Shown here: in pieces, positions 1 through 6,989 of the stretch
How positions within the stretch are numbered: the first letter of the stretch is position 1
Layout of the letters: each line of letters starts with the position of its first letter
Source: Pseudobutyrivibrio sp.
GTDB lineage: Bacteria > Bacillota > Clostridia > Lachnospirales > Lachnospiraceae
Direction of reading: 5' to 3'
Length of the DNA stretch: 39,164 nucleotides
Assembly (NCBI RefSeq): GCF_017471675.1
Contig: NZ_JAFUSK010000007.1
Location: forward strand, 1 to 39,164
Position numbers and translations under genes: made by a program
Notes under the pieces: model-generated
Seen by the model: the letters and a program-made list of their open reading frames with translations, nothing else
What the model was told of the DNA's origin: nothing
Databases searched by the model: none

Positions 1-64
1 TAAGATCTGACTCTTGAAACTCTTTTCTGATTTTATTCCAGTTGTAATTTTTTCTTTTGACCAT
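1..64 (-). CDS. N-terminus of a probable IS66 TnpA-like protein (partial)
   Basis: The ATG at 62-64 is preceded by AGGAGG with 7-nt spacing. Only 21 codons are in the window (MVKRKNYNWNKIRKEFQESD, then L). The Trp and the basic/acidic helix resemble the first helix of IS66 orf1 proteins, and also of phage small terminases. The GTAA terminus 73 bp upstream favours the IS66 reading. Too little is present for a firm family call. Confidence 0.45.
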   Translation of the reverse strand, partial: MVKRKNYNWNKIRKEFQESDL

Positions 65-137
65 AATGTTTTCCTCCTGAAAGGATTATGGCATTTTGGG
101 ATGGGCTTTCCAAGACGGCCGTTCTAGCTACACTTAC
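1..137 (-). mobile_element. End of an IS66-like insertion sequence (partial)
   Basis: Read on the minus strand, the element starts GTAAGTGTAGCTAGAACGG at 137. IS66-family inverted repeats characteristically begin with GTAA. A small ORF with a strong ribosome site begins 73 bp inside, the usual position of IS66 orf1. The element interrupts the gene at 138-622, so only its outer end lies in the window and the 8-bp target duplication cannot be checked. The IS66 assignment is an inference from the terminus and layout. Confidence 0.55.
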
Positions 138-622
138 GTTCCATCGAAGCCTTTCTCTCCGCCTTTTCCGAAGCCAGCTTTCTGTTTTATCTCATTGGAA
201 TAGTACTCTTCATCCATCAGTTCTTCGGCATACAAATCCATGATTTTCTTCTGCCTGGCAGATGCCTTACCATCCTCCCAAAGAGCATCAAAATCATAGC
301 CATCCCTGCGATAATTCACAAAGTATGGTAGCCACTCTTTTGAAATGAAGCCTGCCTTCTTATCAAAAAACTTGCCATAGGCTACATCTCCACGGCGGGC
401 AATTATCTCTCGCCACTCCCAAGGATCCACTGCTGGATCTTCCGACCACCAGTACTCTGGAACCGTGCGTTCCTCTAGCGAAAATCCTGGAATATCATTT
501 TTGAAAAGTGGCAAAAAACCAACTTCATTAATATATTCAATTGCTTCATCCACTGTATGTAGGCATTCTGGGTCATCCCAGTCTACACCATACATAATCC
601 ATGTTCCACTTTCGTTTGGCAA
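134..622 (-). pseudogene. Truncated AlkZ-like/hypothetical protein, cut by the IS66-like element
   Basis: An open frame of 162 codons from a TTG (GAGGTG ribosome site 5 nt upstream); an in-frame ATG ten codons in is an alternative start. The body contains NEVGFLPLFKND, DPWEWREIIAR, YGKFFDKKAGFIS and FGKGGEKGFDG. I associate these with a Clostridia family of uncharacterised proteins loosely linked to AlkZ-type winged-helix DNA glycosylases. That assignment is from memory and uncertain. The family normally continues well beyond the last motif. Here the frame ends in TAA bases supplied by the GTAA terminus of the inserted element, so the C-terminal part is lost. Confidence 0.6.
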
Positions 623-638
623 AATCGCACCTCATTAT

Positions 639-799
639 TCACTTTGCTAACAGTTTAACTCCTGAAAACAGAATTCCAAGAGACATGCCTGATAAGGCTT
701 GCCATGGAATTCCTTTTCACACTGATCTTCTGCAAGAATCTTATGTCCTGCACTTCCAACTACTATAAGGATAACACATATGGATAGAATTCCAATCAA
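639..799 (-). pseudogene. Remnant of a small multidrug-resistance (SMR/EmrE-like) transporter 3' end
   Basis: A TTG after GGAGGGG opens a frame reading LIGILSICVILIVVGSAGHK, with TAG at 647. The end in another frame reads SLGILFSGVKLLAK and stops at 639. Both pieces look like the last transmembrane helix of SMR transporters, so this appears to be a frameshifted, internally rearranged remnant. About 36 bp around the ICVILIVVG codons are nearly identical to the second SMR remnant at 3306-3422. It could instead be a 50-aa membrane peptide, but the frame shift at the SMR-like tail argues against that. Confidence 0.4.
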
Positions 800-895
800 A
801 AAATCCCCTCCACATCTGTATGTAGAGAGGATTTAAAAACAATCCTAAAATAATATAAATTCCCGACGCAAAAAGCTACACCATCTAATCATCAA

Positions 896-1660
896 CTACT
901 TCCTTCCCATGAGAATCGCTGAGCCTGAAAGGCTCATCCACGTAGATTCCCACTTACTCATGAACATTCCGTTTGTTGTATCAACAAACTTTACTTCTTC
1001 ATAGCCCATGTCCTTAAGCTTTTTAACAAAGCTTTCCATATCTCCGTACTTCGAATTTGACATGATATCGTGAATAGCAAAGGTGCCACCCTTCTTCAGT
1101 GTCCTTAGTGTTTCTAAAAGAATGGCCTGCCTGTCCTTACTAGGAATGTTGTGATATACATAATTACTGGTAACTGCATCAAAAGTCTCATCCGGAAAAT
1201 CCAGCTTACAAGCATCCCCTTGCTGGAAAGAAGTGTTGCCCACACCCTCTGCTGCTGAATTACTCTCACATAGGTTCTTACTGAATGATGCGTACTCTTT
1301 GCCCCATCTATCAATTCCAATAACCTGAGCATTAGGATTTCTTTTTGCAACTGCAATACTTAATGCGCCGCTGCCGCAACCAACATCCAGGCACTTGCCA
1401 CCATCAGGAATTTTCACATATGAAGCCACACCTTCGATAATCTGTTTTGACATCTGTCTCGTGCCATTGTAAGAAAAAGCTCTGTGCATCAAAAACATCC
1501 ACAGTGTTATTATTGCGCACAAAATGGTCAGCACCAGCACAACCTTTCCCACTACAGATGCAACTCCTATAATCACAGTTGCAATACAAAATACCACTGC
1601 AACTGCAAGAGCTCCTAATATCATTCCCTTTGGCATCCAATTCTTATAATCTGCTTTCAT
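896..1660 (-). CDS. Membrane-anchored class I SAM-dependent methyltransferase
   Basis: 254 aa. The start is the ATG at 1660, because the GGAGG ribosome site lies 5 nt upstream and overlaps the more distal TTG. Two hydrophobic segments (about residues 10-33 and 38-58) anchor the protein. The cytosolic part has motif I CLDVGCGSGALSIAVAK near residue 88, the acidic post-I strand VIGIDRW and a NYVYHNIP motif IV-like region, typical of Methyltransf_11/25 enzymes. The substrate is unknown. It is divergent from a MerR/TipAS regulator, separated by about 250 bp that carry a probable operator and an orphan terminator-like element. The family call is firm and the role is not. Confidence 0.85.
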   Translation of the reverse strand: MKADYKNWMPKGMILGALAVAVVFCIATVIIGVASVVGKVVLVLTILCAIITLWMFLMHRAFSYNGTRQMSKQIIEGVASYVKIPDGGKCLDVGCGSGALSIAVAKRNPNAQVIGIDRWGKEYASFSKNLCESNSAAEGVGNTSFQQGDACKLDFPDETFDAVTSNYVYHNIPSKDRQAILLETLRTLKKGGTFAIHDIMSNSKYGDMESFVKKLKDMGYEEVKFVDTTNGMFMSKWESTWMSLSGSAILMGRK

Positions 1661-1710
1661 GTTGTCCTCCAATCGTTGTGTATTTTTATGATTATATAAT
1701 ACTACTTTAG

Positions 1711-1726
1711 GTTAGCTTCGCCTAAC
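1711..1726 (-). promoter_or_regulatory. Inverted repeat in the methyltransferase promoter (possible DtxR-type box)
   Basis: GTTAGGCGAAGCTAAC (minus strand) is followed by CTAAAG and, 15 bp on, by a TATAAT-like box at 1691-1696. The half-site GTTAG/CTAACCTAA resembles DtxR/IdeR-type iron boxes, though the spacing between halves is longer than the classical 19-bp site. Operator function is inferred from the position over the expected -35 region. Confidence 0.35.
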
Positions 1727-1744
1727 TTTTTTTATTAATCTCTG

Positions 1745-1833
1745 CTCAGGGCAGTGCAAATTCCAAAACCATCGCCGGCACTGCCCACCCCACACAAAAA
1801 GACCCCAGCCCCGTCTGACGCCGGTGGCTGGTC
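1745..1833 (-). repeat. Two-hairpin element, copy 1 (orphan terminator plus second stem)
   Basis: On the minus strand, a GGACCAGCC/GGCTGGGGTC hairpin (1801-1833) is followed by TTTTTGTGTG. It looks like an intrinsic terminator, yet no minus-strand gene ends here. Next comes a perfect 9-bp inverted repeat, GGGCAGTGC at 1749-1757 with GCACTGCCC at 1778-1786. The same two-part layout lies behind ppdK at 10295-10401. It may be a relic of a gene lost when the merR unit arrived. Confidence 0.45.
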
Positions 1834-1859
1834 CCGAATAAAATATTTCAAAATAACTA

Positions 1860-1895
1860 TTGACTCTAACGTTACGTCATAGTTTATTGTATAAT
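1860..1895 (+). promoter_or_regulatory. MerR-type promoter of the TipAS regulator
   Basis: TTGACT (1860-1865) is separated by 19 bp from TATTGT (1885-1890), the stretched spacer typical of MerR-controlled promoters. The spacer contains an imperfect dyad, ACTCTAACG/CGTCATAGT (7 of 9 symmetric). A better TATAAT at 1890-1895 overlaps but lies 24 bp away. Autoregulation of the gene at 1915 is the natural inference. Confidence 0.55.
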
Positions 1896-1914
1896 TACCA
1901 CGGAGGGAAAAGCA

Positions 1915-2640
1915 ATGATGACAGTAAATGAAGTAAGCAAATTAGCAGGCGTGAGTATACGCACACTGCAATACTATGATTCGATTGGACTATTAAAGCC
2001 GGCAGAGTACACCGAATCAGGGTATAGACTGTATGACGATGCAGCAATGGAACGTTTGCAACAGATTTTATTATTCAGAGAGCTGGAGTTCCCGTTAAAA
2101 GAAATTAAGGAAATTGTTACGCGGCCTGATTTTGATAAGAAGAAGGCCTTGGAACAACAGATTGAGCTTCTTACAATGAAAAAGGAACATCTGGAAAACC
2201 TTATAGAATTCGCCCGTGGAATACAAAACGGAGGAAATAATATTATGGATTTTACAGCATTTGATACTAGTAAGTTAGAGGAATACACAAGAAAGGCTAA
2301 AGAGCAATGGGGAGATAGCAAAGCTTTTGCTGAATATGAACAGAAATTAGCTTCCCGTTCTAAGGATGATGAGAAAAAGCTTTGGAGCGATTTCATGAAG
2401 CTATTCGAGAAATGTGGCAAGCTTAAGGATTCTAACCCTAAATCTGCCGAAGCTCAGGCCATGATAAAGGACATCCAAAACTACATCTCACAGAACTTCT
2501 ATGAATGTACCAATGAAATTCTTGCAGGTCTTGGCAAGATGTACGCTGCAGAAGGCGAGTTCAAGGCGAACATCGATAAAGCCGGTGGAAAAGGAACTGC
2601 TGAATTTGTCAGCCGTGCAATTGCAGAATATGTAAAGTAA
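1915..2640 (+). CDS. MerR-family transcriptional regulator with TipAS-like domain
   Basis: 241 aa; GGAGGG at 1902-1907 lies 7 nt before the ATG. The N-terminal MerR winged helix has VSKLAGVSIRTLQYYDSIGL and ESGYRLYDD, followed by a dimerisation coiled coil (residues about 75-105). From residue about 115 the protein is a TipAS antibiotic-recognition domain (KLEEYTRKAKEQWGDSKAFAEY, then a helical bundle ending in SRAIAEYVK). TipAL-like regulators bind drugs or small hydrophobic effectors and activate efflux or modification genes, often including their own. A perfect hairpin follows. The neighbouring SMR, GNAT and methyltransferase genes are plausible but unproven targets. Confidence 0.92.
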   Translation: MMTVNEVSKLAGVSIRTLQYYDSIGLLKPAEYTESGYRLYDDAAMERLQQILLFRELEFPLKEIKEIVTRPDFDKKKALEQQIELLTMKKEHLENLIEFARGIQNGGNNIMDFTAFDTSKLEEYTRKAKEQWGDSKAFAEYEQKLASRSKDDEKKLWSDFMKLFEKCGKLKDSNPKSAEAQAMIKDIQNYISQNFYECTNEILAGLGKMYAAEGEFKANIDKAGGKGTAEFVSRAIAEYVK

Positions 2641-2645
2641 CCAGA

Positions 2646-2669
2646 CAGGAGGCACCGAAGTGCCTCCTG
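2646..2669 (+). terminator. Hairpin terminator after the MerR/TipAS gene
   Basis: A perfect 10-bp stem CAGGAGGCAC/GTGCCTCCTG with a CGAA tetraloop, beginning 6 bp after the stop codon. The downstream T tract is weak (CTATTTAT), so termination may be partial. Confidence 0.7.
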
Positions 2670-2704
2670 CTATTTATCTAATATCCTCATATTCTTTAAC
2701 GTAT

Positions 2705-2797
2705 TTACGAATTATCTCCAGCCTGAATATGCCCAGCTGATGAAGTGTCATATCTGCCCGGAAAAGAATCCCTATTCATAGCTCTCTTCTGCCATAT
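2705..2797 (-). pseudogene. Nudix hydrolase fragment
   Basis: Directly after the GNAT stop codon, in the same frame, 30 codons read QKRAMNRDSFPGRYDTSSAG then HIQAGDNS before TAA. This is the strand preceding the Nudix box in IPP-isomerase-like/YfcD-type Nudix hydrolases (consensus QKR..NKDSFPG.YD.SSAGH). The catalytic Nudix box itself is missing. Another frame just downstream (KYVKEYEDIR, then stop) may be the old C-terminus, which would imply a large internal deletion. Confidence 0.6.
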
Positions 2798-3298
2798 TTA
2801 CTTCATCCTCTTCTCAAATCTAAAGAATAAATCCGAACCATCATCTCCCTCTGGAGCATTTGGCGAAATGTGCTTTGGATTGTAAAACTCCACTGCTGAA
2901 AAGCCACAGCGATTAATATAGAAATGCAGATTTCTGGTATCAAAATAAGGAGTACAAGTCTCCCAAAGAGTAACCTCCGGATGCTTTTCTTCAATTGCAT
3001 TCCAAATCATTTGACCAATGCCTTTACTTTGCGTTCCACTCTTTACATAAAGGAAATCCAAATCTCCGTGTTCACCATTAATCACAACAATGGCTCCGCC
3101 TAAAAGTTCTCCATCAACAACAGCTTTATATGCGATGGCGCCCTTAGCGCTCAATGATTTATTTATATGTGACTCAGGCAGAATTTCTTCATCCAAATTC
3201 TCTTCCCACGCAGCTGCTCCTAATTGAAAAGCCTCCTGCATGTCATGTTTGAACTTAGTTAAATCTGCTTCCTCAAGAGGTAGTAAATGAAAATCCAT
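2798..3298 (-). CDS. GNAT family N-acetyltransferase
   Basis: 166 aa, normal for a single GNAT domain. The acetyl-CoA binding motif A is DFLYVKSGTQSKGIGQMIWN (residues about 80-99), followed by HPEVTLWETCTPYFDTRN and FYINRCGFSAVEFYNP, the usual beta6/beta7 region. The ribosome site is weak (AAAGGA, 10-nt spacing). The SMR remnant ends 7 bp upstream and a Nudix fragment follows immediately, so it probably sat inside an SMR-GNAT-Nudix operon whose other members have decayed. The substrate is not predictable. Confidence 0.85.
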   Translation of the reverse strand: MDFHLLPLEEADLTKFKHDMQEAFQLGAAAWEENLDEEILPESHINKSLSAKGAIAYKAVVDGELLGGAIVVINGEHGDLDFLYVKSGTQSKGIGQMIWNAIEEKHPEVTLWETCTPYFDTRNLHFYINRCGFSAVEFYNPKHISPNAPEGDDGSDLFFRFEKRMK

Positions 3299-3305
3299 AG
3301 TTTTA

Positions 3306-3422
3306 TTATTCCTTTGCCAAAAGTTTTAGTCCTGTAATTCCAACTACTATAAGGATAACACATATGACCTGTGGAACCGACAGTTTTTCAAAAAAATACG
3401 CCATTTCTCCAGCTGCTAAGAC
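3306..3422 (-). pseudogene. C-terminal fragment of an SMR/EmrE-like efflux transporter
   Basis: In frame: VLAAGEMAYFFEKLSVPQV, then ICVILIVVGITGLKLLAKE and a stop. This matches the last two helices of SMR or small DMT transporters. An in-frame TAG and foreign sequence lie immediately upstream, so only about 38 residues of the expected 105-120 remain. The upstream junction falls against the 62-bp repeat shared with the intact Rpn gene. Confidence 0.6.
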
Positions 3423-3438
3423 CTAACGGTAAAGGAAT

Positions 3439-3500
3439 GACATAAGTCCACTGCTTTCAATATGCTTTGTAGCTATAATTAAGTTTTACTTTTGGAGCTG
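3439..3500 (-). repeat. 62-bp direct repeat, copy 1 (3' end of Rpn pseudogene)
   Basis: Identical over 62 bp to 8299-8360. It covers the last codons and 3' untranslated region of both Rpn-family genes. In this copy the distal arm of the terminator hairpin is missing, so identity stops inside the stem. Confidence 0.9.
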
Positions 3501-4092
3501 TTGAGTAATAATTGAGCGCTCTCTATCAGAGACACCCATATTATTTAGTGTCTGCTCCAATGTCCATTTCATATTTTTCATAAGATTTTTCACTGTAACA
3601 ATCTTATCCTCGGTATTATATTCTTCTGCGTATTCTTTTGCATAATTCTTTACTGATTCACACATAATATCACGTCCTTCCTCAGTTTCTTTAAAATGAT
3701 GAATTTCTTCCGCTAGTTCCTTATAATTCATATCCTCAGATGTTAATGAATTAAAGTCATGCATTAGCTTGCCTATCGCATCATTTTCCTTTATAAGTGC
3801 CATTTACATAAATGATGTGCGAACCATCATTTAATGGTTCTCCTGTTTCTTCAATAATTCTACTTGCTGTATATATCGGCAAGCCTTTACCAAATTTATC
3901 CTGTTTATAAATGAAAATGATATAAGAATCTCTTAGGTCCTTAAAATTCTGTTTTTTCTTGAGCATGCCATGATCCATGGCTGCACTATGGAATCTTGCT
4001 CTTCGTACATGAGAACCAACCTCATTTCCTTGAACCTCAATATCCATTTCAACACCATTTTCATCTATTGCAACAAACATATGGACAGGCAC
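3486..4092 (-). pseudogene. Rpn-family (PD-(D/E)XK) nuclease, N-truncated and frameshifted
   Basis: Two overlapping frames together match the intact paralogue at 8346-9197. Positions 4092-3781 carry VAIDENGVEMDIEVQG, GSHVRRARFHSAAMD and GSHIIYVNGTYKG. Positions 3803-3486 carry AIGKLMHDFN, HHFKETEEGRDIMCES and the end NMKWTLEQTL. A frameshift lies at about 3788-3800, and the first roughly 87 residues of the family are absent. Rpn nucleases promote recombination and are common in repeat-rich, mobile regions. Part of the acidic active site (DIEVQ) is retained, but the gene is almost certainly inactive. Confidence 0.8.
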
Positions 4093-4118
4093 TTATATTT
4101 TTTGCTGTTTTGTTTTAG

Positions 4119-4282
4119 GTCTCATATATAGATTTTATAACTAAGTCTCATAAAGTCTCATTTACGTATGAGACTCAGTGAGACTATAGTGAGACTGCAA
4201 TGAGACTTTCCTATATAAATCCCACCATTTCAGCATTTTTCAATTAATTCAAAGTCTCATTTTGATGAGACTGATATGAGAC
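4119..4282. repeat. Cluster of ten RTGAGAC/GTCTCAY heptamers
   Basis: GTCTCAT or ATGAGAC/GTGAGAC occurs at 4119, 4145, 4155, 4168, 4178, 4189, 4200, 4254, 4265 and 4276, in both orientations, within 164 bp. It lies between the Rpn and COG2865-like remnants. It may be an operator array for the AlbA/HTH regulator, or the eroded repetitive 3' end of that gene; some family members I recall end in a repetitive tail. Both explanations are inference. Confidence 0.6.
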
Positions 4283-4288
4283 TCGGTA

Positions 4289-4786
4289 TTATAATTTCCA
4301 CACAGATTCATTTTTATCATAAACAGCACCTGTGATTTTCTTTATCTTAGCATAGTCTCTAAATACTGTTGCCCTTGAAATATCAAACTCAGCCATAACC
4401 TGCTCTACAGTCAAATGTTTATTCTCACAGATCAAATTATAAATGGCCTGTTCTCTATCTGATAACTTCTTTTGATCATTAGCTTCTTCAACTGCTTCCT
4501 TATTCAAAGGAATAGTAATCTTAAAAACATCGTCTTCAAACAGCTCAGGTTTTCCACCATCGGAAAAAATCGGAGTATACTTATATAAATTAATCACACC
4601 GGAACCAATCGTATCCGTTCTACCTATATTAGCAAAAAATCTTTGAATAATAGGGTTCTTCGGATATGGCTGAAACTCGTCCTGCATAATATTTCCGTGT
4701 CTTCTTGGAATACATCAATTTTCCGTTTTTAGCCAATCCTTTTCAATAATTACCTTTGCGGGATAAGCGCTGGAATAGTCATTTTC
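4289..4786 (-). pseudogene. AlbA/COG2865-type ATP-binding transcriptional regulator, C-terminal remnant
   Basis: The readable frame gives YSSAYPAKVIIEKDWLKTEN, a TGA at 4715-4717 (a Trp codon, TGG, in homologues), then IPRRHGNIMQDEFQPYPKNP. It continues with FFANIGRTDTIGSGVINLYK, the HATPase_c_4 signature. A linker leads to an HTH (HLTVEQVMAEFDISRATVFR). Family members have an N-terminal AlbA_2 (Schlafen-like) domain of about 200 residues, which is missing. The part after the TGA could still be translated from 4687 (132 aa), but truncation plus the nonsense codon make a pseudogene the simplest reading. Confidence 0.75.
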
Positions 4787-4806
4787 TTAGCCTCCTTGAA
4801 TGTCAA

Positions 4807-5415
4807 CTATTTCCATAATTTATCTATCTCACAATATAACTCCGTATTCTGCTCCTTCGTCCAACCTCCAAACTCTTCATTAAAGCTTGTATGTAAAAGA
4901 TTCTCATTAAAATTGCGTTCACTCTTTATGTAATCTACGAAGATTTGTAAAATTGCCAAATATACATCCTTATCATTCTCCACCAATCTATGACAGTTAA
5001 GCCTCCATGGTTGCTTTGTAACCCATCCAGAATACAAATCATTTAATTCCGGAACGATAAAATTAACAACACCTCCAATTCCAACATCGGCTATAGGTAA
5101 CTTTTCCGGAGAAGGATACTTGCAAATCAATACATGCAATAATAAATGCTCCAAATAATCACAATAAACAATATTCTCTTTTAGCTGCCATTCATAAGGA
5201 CACATTTCTGCAAACGCCTTGGTTGATAACATAATCATCTTATCTTCAGCCTTATGATGAGCTATTAATCCTTCAGATGTTCTTGAACACTTGGAGTTCT
5301 TATTAAAGGATTTTGTCATATAATCAGCTCTTCCTATTCCATATTTTTCCTGAAGATAATCGCAGTATTCTAAGTATGTCATCTCCTTAACTCTTAAAAA
5401 TTCATTCATATTCAT
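4807..5415 (-). CDS. Uncharacterised protein with HNH-like HH..E and EHLLLH motifs
   Basis: 202 aa from the ATG at 5415 (AAGGAGG, 11-nt spacing; a TTG 9 nt upstream is too close to the ribosome site). Central motifs are SEGLIAHHKAEDKMIMLS (residues about 46-63) and YCDYLEHLLLHVLICKYPS (about 84-102). Paired HH..E and H motifs after a 'GL' strand recall HNH-type nucleases of phages and integrative elements, but a canonical Asn/His pair is not clear. The gene is flanked by pseudogenes and divergent from the 5619 gene. I do not recognise a named family. Confidence 0.6.
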   Translation of the reverse strand: MNMNEFLRVKEMTYLEYCDYLQEKYGIGRADYMTKSFNKNSKCSRTSEGLIAHHKAEDKMIMLSTKAFAEMCPYEWQLKENIVYCDYLEHLLLHVLICKYPSPEKLPIADVGIGGVVNFIVPELNDLYSGWVTKQPWRLNCHRLVENDKDVYLAILQIFVDYIKSERNFNENLLHTSFNEEFGGWTKEQNTELYCEIDKLWK

Positions 5416-5484
5416 ACGCTTCAAAGCCTCCTTGTAGAAATAATGAGTCTACATTCCGGTAGCAGAATCACATATAATAGGTAA

Positions 5485-5530
5485 TATCAAAAGCCCCGGA
5501 CACCGTTGATCAAGTGGTGTGCTTTTGATA
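5485..5530. repeat. Long inverted repeat between divergent genes
   Basis: TATCAAAAGC (5485-5494) pairs perfectly with GCTTTTGATA (5521-5530), and inside it ACACC pairs with GGTGT around a GATC-containing loop. It resembles a bidirectional terminator but lies in the divergent region before two gene starts. It could be an old terminator or an operator. A hairpin with a similar TTGATCA loop is at 7849-7896. Confidence 0.6.
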
Positions 5531-5618
5531 ATAAGATTAAATCATGTTTTTCTCGAAAGCGGGAGTTGTCATATAGTTGCAATTTAGTTGCACGGCGATA
5601 TTAAGAGGGATTTTTATT

Positions 5619-6890
5619 ATGAGCAAATTATGTTTAAGCACATATTTGAGTGTATTAACACTTTACAAACGTACAATAAGGACAGGTCAATTCAAAATAC
5701 TCAACGGTCTCGTAAAAAGTATATGTTCGAATCCTGACATTATTGATAAGGAATTAGTTTCTCACATTAAAAACGGAAGAAGAAATCTCCCACAAGTAAT
5801 AATTGATGAGCTAGAAGAAAAACATTACCAGAACCCTCATTACTTTGAATTCTTCAAATCAAATGTAGAAATCAATCTTCACCCAGAAAAAACGACAGAT
5901 ATATGTAAGGTTCTAAAATATATAGCATCACATGATGAACGAATTGATGATAGTAGTGTAATCGATTATATATCCCACGATAAGAAAAGTGATTTTGATC
6001 ATATCGGAGACCCTGTTAGCTTTATCGCCGGTGTCTTCCTATATGTAATTCAATTTCAAAATGATGAAACTGCAGATTATGCCAAAGAGATAACAGAAGA
6101 ATTCTGTAAAAGTGCTGTTAATGAATATGATGCCAAAATCTTCACTTCTGCGGCAAACACTAATAGCGAACTAAGAAATAACATCATCGATACGGATATA
6201 CCTTCTCAGGCAAAATCATTCTGCCGAAGACACGAGGATAGCATAGGGCTTCTTCCGCTTTGTCAAATTGCAAATATTGTAAATCCAGCACATAACCACG
6301 TGAACAAAATGTACGATGAATATTGTGATTGTAGCGAAACCCTAAAAAAACAAATCTTGAAGGAAAATAACTGCCCAATGATTCATGCTGATGACGAATA
6401 TGCTTTATATGGGCTTTTAAGTCGTTTTGCTGATGATATAGAAACAATGGAGCTAGCCTCAAAAGATAAGACCTACATGTTCTGGCAGTATGTAGTTAGA
6501 TCTCTTGATTATGAAGAATTAGAACCACTAGATATTAATCCTTCTTTTTTCCCTATAGCTCCCTCTAGAATAATGCCAGACCGTAATACATCTGTATTAT
6601 CGCAGTTTATAGGGGACTATCTTTTCTATAAAGATAAAGACATGAATATTTCTCTTCCTGTCCCGCTTGACTGGATGTGGGCAAATCTTAACTTCGGAAG
6701 TTGTGCAGAAAGGGACCTAATCTTTTGGCTTAATTTATTCATAATAAGTAGCTGTTACGATGTGCAAGCATACTTTAAATATAATAACAATGAATCTCTT
6801 AGTATCCCTAATATTACAGATACTAAAACAATAGAAGATTTATTCTTTTTATCGCTACTAATGCTATATGACACCTATATGAATTCATAA
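5619..6890 (+). CDS. Unrecognised 423-aa protein
   Basis: The ATG at 5619 has AGAGGGA 8 nt upstream; the longer frame back to a TTG at 5577 lacks a good ribosome site. The protein is soluble and mostly helical, with no transmembrane helix or signal peptide. Landmarks are YLSVLTLYKRTIRTG near the N-terminus, HIKNGRRNLPQVIIDELEE (about 50-68), DPVSFIAGVFLYVIQ (about 129-143), LLPLCQIANIVNPAHNHVNK (about 212-231) and a C-terminal FWLNLFIISSCYDVQAYF. I cannot assign a domain. Base composition is AT-rich like the following XRE gene 99 bp downstream, with which it may form a unit. Its place between remnants of mobile and defence genes hints at an accessory function. Confidence 0.75.
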   Translation: MSKLCLSTYLSVLTLYKRTIRTGQFKILNGLVKSICSNPDIIDKELVSHIKNGRRNLPQVIIDELEEKHYQNPHYFEFFKSNVEINLHPEKTTDICKVLKYIASHDERIDDSSVIDYISHDKKSDFDHIGDPVSFIAGVFLYVIQFQNDETADYAKEITEEFCKSAVNEYDAKIFTSAANTNSELRNNIIDTDIPSQAKSFCRRHEDSIGLLPLCQIANIVNPAHNHVNKMYDEYCDCSETLKKQILKENNCPMIHADDEYALYGLLSRFADDIETMELASKDKTYMFWQYVVRSLDYEELEPLDINPSFFPIAPSRIMPDRNTSVLSQFIGDYLFYKDKDMNISLPVPLDWMWANLNFGSCAERDLIFWLNLFIISSCYDVQAYFKYNNNESLSIPNITDTKTIEDLFFLSLLMLYDTYMNS

Positions 6891-6989
6891 TGTGTCACTT
6901 ATTCATCAAAAGTAAAGCAACTCTTTATTTACTAAAGTATAGAGGTAGCGTTATCGTAATAGTAGAGAAAACAAGGAGGTTATACATTA

